From positions 28,018,186 through 28,082,185 of the forward strand of contig OZ025258.1 of the NCBI GenBank assembly GCA_964019135.1: a DNA stretch of 64,000 nt, given 5' to 3'. Made by a program: the position numbers and the translations under genes. The notes under the pieces were generated by a model, which saw only the letters and a program-made list of their open reading frames with translations, made no database searches and was not told where the DNA came from. The stretch comes from Arenicola marina. Taxonomy: Eukaryota > Annelida > Polychaeta > Arenicolidae. Positions within the stretch are counted from its first letter, which is position 1. Every line of letters starts with the position of its first letter. Positions 24,901 through 36,900 of this stretch are shown piece after piece.

Positions 24901-27900
24901 GTCTGAAAAAAGCTTGCGACCGGGGGTGGGGCGGTGGGAGTGGAAACAATTTCAACTTTAACAGTCCTAAAGATCCCCTTGCATCCGCCTCTGGGTTGCA
25001 TCTACATAATGTAACATAATGTCACTTTCTGATGTATTTTGTCAGAAAGCCCGACTTTTTCAGTGTATGCTCAAGTTCCCAAGGTAGATCCGCCCTTGGT
25101 TTAACTTGGCCTCGATGTACGGGACTGGATTTACAACAGAAGGCTTTCTATCGTAAATTTCACGTATGATATATTGCCCAGAGCGGCAAAGGACATTCAT
25201 GTATTAAGCACGAGTCATCAATACAGTGTTCCACACCCGGGTCCTTTGTATGTATCATCGGGTCCATGCCACACGTATAAAGACAGAATGTGCTTAGCTA
25301 CCTCATCTGCACATGTGACCGGGTCACAGGAGGTCGACCCGTCACCTGCCGTGCCCTGGCCATGCGATGTCCTCTGGATAAATTTCGTACCGCCAATGAC
25401 ATCGACAGCATTATTATAAAGCGAATAATTAGCTTAGAATTATTATAAACCGATAAACATTGCGTGCAACGGTACAGTTTGGTTAGTTCTATATTGAGGA
25501 CGCGTTAACCAATTCGCGTCAATGGGAGAAGGAAGAGAGAGTGGAGCCATATCCCCAGGGGTAATCCCCCTATTCTTTGCGAAGAAAGACCTGGGATCTG
25601 TATCTTGCGACCACACAGACATGGCCACTGAGCTACCCGGCGGCCCTGGTATAGTCTGGAGGGTGCAGACATAAGTTAGCCGTTTACAGTGGCGGGTCCT
25701 AGAAGTGGAAACATGAATTGGTTCGGAGAGGGGGGATTGGGGGGATGGGGTGGGGGGTGGGGGGGGGCAGTTGAACAAAGGATCTATGGCCTTTCCAGAG
25801 AGGAGGGAATACCTTTTCCGATCTCCACGATTGGCGTCCAGGAATTCTTGGAGATCCGCGATTAGTTGTGGGTAATTTTTGGTGATCGTTGTCCGTAAAA
25901 TTCCTAATTCAACACGTTCAAGACCCTAATTCAAGATCCTTTCCCTATTTACCGCCATCCGTTATAGAAGTCTGTGAATTCCTCGATATTCTCGATATCA
26001 CATGTAAGGTGTGTGTTTTGGCGCCCAGTCTTGAGCAGTCCTCATCTAGGAGACTCGATATTGCTCTCCCTAATTCTTGGGGATTCGCGATTCAGAGGGG
26101 GTATCCCCCCACTTTCCCGTGAACGCGGTTGGATTTAGGGTGGCGCTACCCTAGTCTGATGCTCGCGCCACCTGGCTCCCATGGCTGACTTCCGCCGAAT
26201 GCGAGGCGCCTCTTCTCTCCATAAATGAGTTTCGCCTCCATGAATGCGGCTAAATACGAAGCTTGTGAACCAGTGACTGCACCAGACCCGTTCCCCGAAA
26301 ACTGTAAAGCGACCCAATGTGGTGTGACCAACAACAACGGGTTAAAATGAGGGCTACTTCTCCAATTATGGTTCTCTGTGCCAGCCAAATGATGTGTAAA
26401 TTGCACACCTTTCCTCCCTGTTCCATTTCCTCAAGTGATTTCATCAATTCTGCGTATGTGCATAATAACTACTGGCCGAATGCAAAGCGATTTGATAAAA
26501 AACACAGTGTGGTATTTACACACAAAAATTTGCGATAAAAAGTGTAAACTAAATATTTATCCGCCTTGAATTCCGGTATTTAGTATCAGCTTAGATATCC
26601 GAGCTTCCTTCTTTTAAGCACGAGATTCCTGTATACTAGATGTCGTCACTGTGGGATCGATGCAATTGTCTTTGGATTATAATAATTTAATCCAAGAATA
26701 GTAGCAATAGTGTGATTATGCACATAGATGTAATAATATGTATGTAATTATCTCATATTTTATCTGATAATATGTACTTTCAGCTCGGTCAACGGATAGG
26801 ATCAGCAGTTCACATATCTGACCTTCAGGGCTTCACTTTAAAGATGGTTTTCACACCAGGTCAGTAACCAAATACTAATCCTCAATACCCATGGGAGGCA
26901 CACTGATGAGAATGAAGTATATAAGCGCCTAAGTAGATATAGTTCTGGTCAATTCCGTCAAAAGAAGGCCGATATATTGGTGTGTTTACTATTACCTCGA
27001 TTCTATTCGAGGTCCTATGCCCGGGATTAACGCATATACACTGTATTTACTTGACTCTAATAAGTTAATACTAATGAAGATCTGTGGAGTGTCATGGACA
27101 GGGCACCGTGTTTTACCGATATGTTGGCTTTGTTATATAAGTCACGGTTTTCTGTGGCGTATTTGCAGGTATCTCAGACACGATGAAAGAGATCTTTGCT
27201 TTATACGAAGCCAACTACCCAGAGCATCTACATTCCTCCTACGTCATTAATGGTAAGGAATGTAACTGTAGACGTGCGCAACAAATGGCAGTACCGCAGA
27301 GTCTGCTCGCCGGAAGTGTGCCTGTCGTCGACTACAAGAGGATGGCGTCGGGTGGCGCCACCGTGTCTTGTGTCTCTGATATAGCTCCCCCCCCCCTCCC
27401 CTGTGACTGCTAAGGTAGCGTCGCGCTTCAAGATGGGCTGGTGAAATTGAAAGGGTTCTATGTGTGACCAGCAATGGCGGCCATGAAGCCAGAGCGTCAG
27501 CTGCTAGCTAGCTCACTAGTGATCTGGGTCGCTTAATGGCCTTCCCAGTTATATTCGTTCCGTGTTGTATTTGTTGACATGTGCACGGGCCAAAATAGCC
27601 GTCATACGGTGATAACTGCTGCGACTTTCACGACTTGTTTTTAAACCGTGGCGCTCACAGGCTGTCGCGCTATTCCCACTAGTGAGCCTTACTCTTGCAG
27701 TCTATTTCTTATACACTAAGATATATTTACGTTTATTGCCAGTGCAACGTCAACAATGGACGCATTTGCAGACTGTACCATATAGAACTCGGTTTGCAGG
27801 TGGTTGCAGGCTGAAGAGGGCGGAGTGTGTGTGGGGGGGGGGGGGGCTATAAGCCGATCCGTACACCTCATCAGCCTGTGACGATATGCACATTGAAACA

Positions 27901-30900
27901 CGTAGCTGGAGCTTAAGAACATTAAATGTTTTTCTTTTTAATGTGGCAATACGATGTAATATCTTCCCTTGCCCCTCAGGGGTGGGGAGGGGGGGGGGGG
28001 CTCCCAAGCGCTCCCAAGCCCAATTGGTAATTGTGGATCAACCGATTATGGGTCCGCACTCTAGTTTTCCCGTAAGATGTCGTGGTCTATTGCAAGTGTC
28101 TTTTTGCTACTACATGTTAACATTCATTTCTTAACAAGTGAATGTATTTTTCCTCCAGCTCCGAGTGTTTTCGCCGTCTTCTTCCGCGTCATACGGCCGC
28201 TCCTTAGTGAGGAAACCAAGCGGAAGGTTAACATCTTGGGCAGTAAGTACACCTTCATTTGGCCGCACTTACAAAGTCCGTCATTATACGTTAGCGCCGC
28301 CTTACGGGTAGAGTGCATCGGGTTGTGACGTCATTAAGGGTCCCTTCATGGCCTCGTTATCGCCCACACGATCATTCCCAACTGCCACTTGTCAGGCTAC
28401 GTGGATGTGGTGCGTCCATCAAAGTGGGGATAATCAGGCCATAGTCTGCGTGACCGTTTTTTTTTGTAGCGAGCCATGCGTTACATTGAAGAGATGTCGA
28501 GACCTTGCCATTCCACCTTGAGCCTTCCCATTGTCGCGATGTTACCTGACAGGTTGACTTCGTAGGGCATGGAGGCTGAGCTGCAGATCGACTGGTCGTG
28601 GGTTCGCATCCTCACACCTCCATCTGGGATAGAGCATGTTTGACCCGAACCCCATTTCATTCCCCGGCATTTGTCTTTAACAACAACACTCAATATCGAA
28701 CTGATGCACCATAAATTATCAGCGCACTTCTCGGCTGCGTTCATGCGATAAATACGTCAACAGCTGCATACATGGCTCTGGTTCCCCCCTACAAATAACA
28801 CCTTGTAATTCTCCAGAGGACAATAAGCTGCACTCGCGCACCCACACGTGATATCCAATTTCCGGCAAGGCATAATAGATCAGCTATTAGTGGAGGGACT
28901 CACGACGCACAGCTCAACGGTTATTTCTTAACCCTTGTCTGGCGTCGTGGTGCAGCTCACCAGCTTAGGTTTCAAGTGGGGAAAACACTTAGCGATGCTG
29001 AGAGTTCGTACCGCTCAAGTTCGTATATATATATACATAAATTCAATATCATATATGCACATATATTCCATATATTACAAATATAAAAACACGGTGACTG
29101 GGTCACATATATTCCATCTATACATAGTTAACTTATTACACATATATATCAAATAGTATATATATATAATCCATATATAATATAATCCACCGGAATATAT
29201 ATATATATATTAGGTAACACGGTAACAGGACCCGTGCAACCCTGGTAAGAGCCTGTGTTAAGACCTATCGACCGTTGCTATTATGTACCCCGGTCATTAC
29301 CGGATGTATAGCACTCCACGGGATGACACCTCGTTTTCAGTAGCGACGTTTTGTTCGTCACACTTACCAGGGACGTGATCTATGGATGGCCACACCGACA
29401 AGAACTGTGGGGAGTTAGGCGCAAGCATAGATTGCATGGATATAATTTTGTGTGTACAATGTTTTCGTACAGTGTGCGTTAAGAGCATAGGTTGGTTGCC
29501 TAGACGATCATCTATGAAATATTATCGAGTTGTTTGTTTGCTTGACCTACAGAATTGTCGCCAAGATGGATTCACGGCTAGCAAACTGGGAGAAATGTTG
29601 ATCATGCATTACAGGGTGTGATCCTTTTGAACCGTGCGCATGCCCCGGTGTCGTGGATATCGGGTTTACGTGTAGATGTAGTGTTCTGCTTCTATTAAAG
29701 CAAACCCCGGGGACATGGCTCCACTCTCTCTTCCTTCTCCCTCGGACGCGATATGACTAAAAGTGGTTAAAGCGTCCTGAATATACAACCAACTATTAAA
29801 GGCGTTCGGGCGTGTCACAACATGTTAACTCCCATTCCCTCAAAATAGTATTCTACATTGTCATTGATGACGATGACTGCGTCTATATTGTCATTATTGA
29901 CCAATAGTGCGTCTATATTGCCATTGATGACCACGGGTCCGTCTTTAGTGTCATTGTAGACCATGACTGTCTATATTGTCGTTGTAGACCATGACTGTGT
30001 TTATATTGTCATTGTAGACCATTAATGTGTCTATATTGTCATTGTAGACCATTACTGTGTCTATATTGCCATTGATGATCATGGCTGCGTCTATATTGTT
30101 ATTGATGATTATGACTGGTATGTAATATACTAACCCCAAATCTGCAAAGCTGCTAAGGGGATTAGCCGATGGTGTATGGAAAGGGGTCTGGAAGGGGTAA
30201 ATGATGACACGCGACACAGACATATTTGAAAAATCGACATTCGACAATGACCCACAAATTCCGACACTGAAGATCTGAGAAAGCAACATCAGATTGTGCC
30301 ATTTTATAAAAAAAAATGACGCTGAACTTGGGCTACCTTTTCGTACCTCCCGCGTAAAGGATAACCCGAACCCCATAATTTCAGCTTGAATCATTTACGC
30401 TGTCTACATATACGTTTTATGGCAGGCACTGGCTTTGGCTTATTATATCGGTCAAACGCCGGTGACCTTGAGCTTTTATCTGCGCCGCACTCTGTGATTG
30501 TTATCTTGTAACCGGAACGTCTCTGGGAGTGATGGTAGGAAAGCTGGGCGGGGTGTGTGGGGGGGAGGGGGGTGCTGCTAATTGCTACGTGGGACCAGTC
30601 GGTATCCCACTGTATTGCAGAAAAAATACACCGTCTATATAGAGATATATACATATGATTTTTCTGCCCTCGGGTTCCTTGCTGCGGAATAGTCATATGT
30701 AGGTGCCAGAACATGTTTTTTTTGCTGAAATGCAGCGAGATGGGTGATTGACTTGCATATCATGTTCAGAGAATGAACTCTGTCCGATAATCCGGCCATT
30801 TTTTCCGGCTCGTACATATATTGGTTGGCATCCGTCCGTCTGCGAGAGACGATGGATTTTGCAGCTTTGTTTGATTTAAAGTAATACGATTTGCGTCGCG

Positions 30901-33900
30901 ACATTTGCGCTTATGACTGAACAAGCCTATCTGTGACCGACAGAGCTTCCCGCAGTCGTCGCATCGATGACCCGTCGACAGGTCCTGGTTTGTAATCACT
31001 GGGCGCATAGATTGACGTTTCAAGTTCAGTTTGTCAAACCAGAGCCCGTCGTGGTGGGCCATTCCCTCACGCACGACACGTGACCATACCCTATTTTCGC
31101 ATGCTAGGTCCTCCCAATAATTTGTATGGATGCCGAAAGCCTGCATGTCACGCTTCCAAACATCCTTAAACCTAAGCTTTGGCCGTCCAGTTGACCTTTT
31201 GCCATCGGCAAGCTCACCCTAGAGAACGTCCTTTGGAATGAGTTCATCTTGCATTCGATGAACGTTTCCAAGCCAACGGAGACGTCGTAGTTTCACAAGA
31301 GCAGGAATGCTCGGGAGGTTGGCCCTGGCTAACACGTCGGCATTTGTTACCTTGTCTTGCCAAAAAATGCCTAAAATGTTTCGCAGGCAACGAATATGGA
31401 AGTTTTTACTTAGAACACACGCGCTGTAGATTAGCATTTTGGTGCGAATGGTTAGTTTTGAATTTTTCCAAGCACGTTTGTTTAACCGACCAAAGGTGGT
31501 GGCTGCCTTCCCAATGCGAGTATTTATTTCTTCGTCCAGGAATAAATTATCCGTGACGATACTTCCCAGGTAACAAAACTTATTCACCACCTCTAAAGGC
31601 ATGTTATTTAGGGTAATCACGGGTGGTGTAATAGCCCCTTGGCTCAGCACGACTGTTTGAAAGTCGATCCATGAGTCTCTGCAGCTGGCTTTCTGAGTGC
31701 GCAACCAGGGCTGCGTCGTCAGCAAATAGCAGTTCCCTTATTAAGAAGCGCCTCCGCTTGGACTTAGCACGCAATCTGGAAAGGTTGTACAATTTCCCAT
31801 CCGATCTGGTGTACATTTAAACCCCCTCCGCATCCTCCTCAAATGCGTGCGAAAGGAGCATAGAGAAAAAAATATCAAATACCATTTCTCACTTGGAAGC
31901 TCTCGGACGTAGCTCCGTCGAACTGTATTGTGCTGAGTGTTCGAGTGTTCGTGAAAGGAGCGGATAATGTTGAGTAGTCTGCGGGGGCAGCCAATAGACT
32001 CCAAGATTTTGTACAACCCGGATCTGCTGACCGTATCAAACGCCTTGGTGAGATCAACAAAAGCAAGATAGAGGGGCCTGTGTTGCTCTCTACATTTCTC
32101 ATGGAGTTGACGCAACGAGAATATCATGTCGACAGTGGAACGTCCGGCTCTGAAACCGCACTGCGCCTCAGGATACACTCTGTTCGCAAGGAGTTGCGGT
32201 CTCTTTAAGGCAATTCTGGCGAAGAGTTTACCAGTAATGCTTAAGAGTGATATGCCGCGGTAATTGTTACAATCACCCCGGTCCCCTTTGTTTTTGTAGA
32301 GCGTGACTATATTTGCATCACGCATGTTCTGTGGAACAGTACCATAGTTCCAGCAAAGGACAAGGAGCTGGTGTAGATAAGGGAGCAATATAGTTTTCCC
32401 ACACTTCCACCCAGTGTTTGTTACGATCTGTAATCATATCGCCATCAAGTGACATTAAGGGGGCTGTTTTAGTGACCGTGGGGCCCAGGGCTTTCTTAAT
32501 TCCGGTGTACATTGCCCGCATATTCCCTTAATCTGAAGCTTCCTGTCTCCTCATAGAGGTGTATCCAGTATTGATTGGCGCAATAACGCGCAGTTTTTTG
32601 TACTGCGTTTCTCGCCAGCCTCAGTTGTAACAGAGACGTGTTTGTCCGTGTTTCATTTTTGGCTTCGATAACTGGTTCCATCTCTGCTGAGTGAGCAGCG
32701 AACCAGTCTTTGTTATCAGATTTCATTTTCCCGAACGCTGTCATCGCAGCGCCGTAAATGGCAGAGCGCGAAGTGCCCCAGCATTTTGCTACATCAGAAG
32801 ATTGCTGATTAGCTTGCAAGGTCTGCTCCAACGTCAGCAGAAAATGACGACGCTTGTCGCTCTCCTGCGTCCCGAGTGAGTCAATCCGTGATTGAGATTC
32901 ATGTTTAGTGGTACAGATTTTCCTACGGGTAATCATTACCTTGCTCCAGACAAGCGAGTGATCGGTATCGCAGTCTGCACTGTGATACGCTCGTTTGTTT
33001 AGGACACGGGCCAAATCTCGCCGTTTTGTCAGGATCAGATCTAGCTGATGCCGATGACCTGACCTTGGGTGGCGCCATGACACCTTATGCCTGAAGCTAC
33101 CTTGTACAAAAAGTGTTTGTAATAGGGCTGTACAGTCACTTCGGGATCTTATCGAGACCCCACGAGACAGGGATACCTATGCTCTACGTCAATGCCTAGC
33201 ACGTACGTGCTGCTTACCTTCCGGTTGTTTGCCTTCACTCGCCTCACACACAAGATCGGCTAAAGCTGTCCTTGGAAGCACAAATAACCACTGAAGTTAT
33301 GTGCATATCCGAATTATAACCATCCGAGTAGATTTATGTCATGCATGAGCGGTTAGGCAGTTGATAAACCAGAATGCGGTTGTCTCATGAGTGACTGTCA
33401 GTGTCAGGTGATCTAACGTGCTGCGCGGGGTTTTCCATGTCGCATGACGTAATAATCATCATGACGCGCGTGTCTGCGCGCGGTATCTATGGTTACGTAA
33501 CAACGCTCCTTATATGGACTGAGCAGGTGAGGACAATGGTGCTCCGTTTGTCGTAGAACTGTAAACATCGATGATTTGGCTCAAAATACAACGCTTGCAA
33601 CAGTCTCATTGAACGGACCACATGCATTATGGAGAGATAAATGTCTTATCTTTAGTTATATTATAATTTTATTGTTAGCCATGCCTGGACCAAAGCAAAC
33701 AAAAAATAGTTTCACACCCACTCGATTCTTCACGCACAAACCGCGCAGCCGGCCGGTTCCCAACACTAAAACGTTGACTACAATGAGTGCGAGTCACGCA
33801 GTTGCAGCAAGGCACCAGCGTGATGCGCACTCGTTCTAAGAGCACGTGTTTTTTTCTTGGTCCCCCAAAGACCTAAACCGGAAATAAAACCCGCGAGAAC

Positions 33901-36900
33901 TGTACAGCCCTATCCAGAGTTCGCTCTGCGCGCAGAGCCTCAATAGACGTTGTCCATTTTCGTTGATTTTCCCAACGCCAAAGTGTCCTATGGAACTTGG
34001 CCAAGAACCATAGTCGTCCCCAACGTGCGTTAAAATCCCCGAGAATGAACAAATGATCGCCCTTTGGCGCCTGATTTATGACGTCCCTCAATACAAAGAA
34101 TCGTAGAAACTGTCTTTGTCTTCAGCGGTGGCTTATAACGTTGGAGCGTATACGCTGATTATAGTAACCGACGCCCCATTTGAGTGCATACGAAGTGACA
34201 TCACTCTCTCAGAAACTGCGACAGGCGTTTCGATTGTCCTTGCCAGTCTATTGTTGACGGCAAAACCCACACCGTGTTCGCGACGATCATGGACACCGTT
34301 TCCGCGCCAGTAAAACTTGTAATTGGCCTCCTTTACTGATCATGCGTCCGCCAATCGCGTCTCCTGTAGGCTAACTATATCCACGTTTAGTTTGTGAAGC
34401 TCCCGGTCAATCAGCGCTGTCTTACGAACATTGTCGGTCAAGTCCGGTTCATTTGTCATACCAGGACACATGGTCCTGATGTTCCATGTGCATAAGGTCA
34501 GTTTTTTGCTTTGTGTTTTGTTAGGCACTATGCTTACGTCTGCTAACCAACATAATGTATACCTTGTAACCCCACGCACCCTATGAGGCAGGCAGACGTG
34601 GCGGGTCAGTACTTTATTGACTGGGGGCTGCCCAGCTTGAGGCGGGCGGTAACTGGCCAGTAGGGTTACATAACCCTTCCCACCGTTAGAGGCAACCCAT
34701 GGCGCCAATGCGCCAATCGAGCATAGCTTATAACCCGTAAACTGTTGCCTCCCTTGTTTTTTCCCTTGCAGGTGTGCAAAGATGAAGTATGCTCTCCATA
34801 TTGTGCTGCAATAGCCTGGGCACGAATTTCAGGCAAACTAGTTATGCCCAGCGTCTAACTCGCCTCTCTCGACCTGGCGGGCTTAGTCCAGAGGAATGAC
34901 AGATGTCAATACATCCGGAGCCCGTTCGGTTGCAGGAGTTGCCGGAAGGTGTGTTTCAGAACACCAGCCGCATATTGGGACTCCAGCTCCAGATTGTATT
35001 TTTTAAGGTTTACTCCCTTAGCCTTTACATATATTATACACTCCATTACTATATATACATCTATATATTATGCAAGGGCGAACCTAGTGCTATGCATTTC
35101 ATGGCGTGTTCTTCCCTGTCCAGCCTTGTGTGACTCTGGTAGTCGTAAATGACCGTACTTGAAACAATGAAATATCTCATTGATTTTGCATTAATATCAC
35201 GTACCTGTTAATGATCAATGGGCATCAATACTTCAGCCTGTAACAACATTGATTTTATTGCCATATACAGCTGCCCTACGCGTCCTCCACAAATATATAC
35301 ATAGTATTGTCTATCTCTATACACCTCCATGTTTATCCAGCCTTCTGCTGTGTAGCGATGGCTTACACCAGACCTGCCCCCCACCGTCTCCTCCCTGGCT
35401 TGCTCAGCCCCAAACTGATCAAACGCATTCGAATAACTCATACGTCAAACACGCGACATAGCTTTCTGTAGCCTGGTTCCGCGGCCCCAACTTCGTTTGA
35501 ATACTTGTACCAGCTTAGAGTTTCTGAGATTGGGGCTTGTAGAATTGGAGATGAGCAACAGACCGACGCATGAGCAAGCGACCGGCTATATTAGCAAGCG
35601 ACTCGATTGTCTACACCAGAAATATACGCGTTTGAATGATAAAATCTGACCTTTATTTCATGGAATGTGTTCTTAAACAGAATAATTTGGGGCCGCCTGC
35701 GAGAACTATTTCCTCTCGCGGATATATCTTACCCGGTGGTTATGACGTCGTTAATCAAACTGTAAGTAGTCGGAAAAGCGCGGAGGAAGCGGCGGCAGTT
35801 TTATTTGAATTTTATGTTTAACTTCACCGTGCCTATCGATCACACTATCTGACAATGCCTATATTATACCAGCTTGTAAATAAAAAATACTTATATTGCT
35901 CCCGTAGTGACATTTATAACATTTGGGCGTGGAATTAGCCAGCCCAATTCTAGGAGACCCCAACTGGGGTTCTCGATTAGTGAAGTGCTGCCACCTTGTG
36001 GGCTCTCTTGGAGACAGGTCTCCTCCCCTAATGCGACCATACCCCCCCGGCATCGACACCCATGGATGACTATGTCTCCGAATATATTGTCATTGATAAT
36101 TATGGCTTGGTCTATTTTGTCATTGATCACTATGGCTGGGTATCGAGGACACGCCTCGAGGACGAAAGAGACACGACTCGAGGACGAAAGGGACACGACT
36201 CGAGGGCGAAAGGGACACGCCTCGAGGGCGAAAGGGTCACGCCTCGAGGACGAAAGGGGCGCGCCTCGAGGGCGAAAGGGTCGCGCCTCGAGGGCGAAAG
36301 GGTCGCGCCTCGAGGACGAAAGGGACACGCCTCGAGGGCGAAAGGGACACGCATCGAGAACGAAAGGACACGTCTGGAGGGCGAAATGGACACGACTCGA
36401 GGACGAAAGGGGCACGTCTCGAGGACGAAAGGGTCACACCTCGAGGACGAAAGGGTCGCGCCTCGAGGACGAAAGGGACACGCCTCGAGGGCGAAAGGGT
36501 CGCGCCTCGAGGGCGAAAGGGTCGCGCCTCGAGGGCGAAAGGGTCGCGCCTCGAGGGCGAAAGGGTCGCGCCTCGAGGACGAAAGGGTCACACCTCGAGG
36601 ACGAAAGGGTCACACCTCGAGGACGAAAGGGTCGCGCCTCGAGGGCGAAAGGGTCACACCTCGAGGACGAAAGGGACACGTCTCGAGGGCGAAAGGACAC
36701 GCCTCGAGGGCGAAAGGATCTCACCTCGAGGACGAAAGGGACACGTCTCGAGGACGAAAGGGTCACGACTCGAGGACGAAAGGGTCACGACTCGAGGTCG
36801 AAAGGGTCACGACTCGAGGACGAAAGGGGCACGTCTCGAGGACGAAAGGGTCACGCCTCGAGGGCGAACGGACACGCCTCGAGGGCGAAAGGACACGCCT

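Larger units (their letters stand above)
30766..34760 (-). mobile_element. LINE with APE-type endonuclease and reverse transcriptase, interrupted and decayed
   Basis: From the 5' end on the minus strand, the endonuclease shows CTWNIRTMCPG (near 34480), VDIVSLQETRLAD (near 34350), LFILGDFNARWG (near 34035), HRHQLDLILTKR (near 33040) and YHSADCDTDHSLVW (near 32975). The reverse transcriptase follows with NYRGISLLSITGKLFARI (near 32240), CGFRAGRSTVDMIFSLRQL, LAFVDLTKAFDTV and the active-site FADD (near 31715). The C-terminus has a zinc knuckle CDDCGKLC with His and Cys near 30930. At least four reading-frame shifts separate the pieces, so it is inactive. The layout fits the I/CR1-like side of the LINE tree, but the clade needs a phylogeny. 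A MITE sits inside the endonuclease part. It is antisense to the SEC14-like transcript. Confidence 0.92.
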
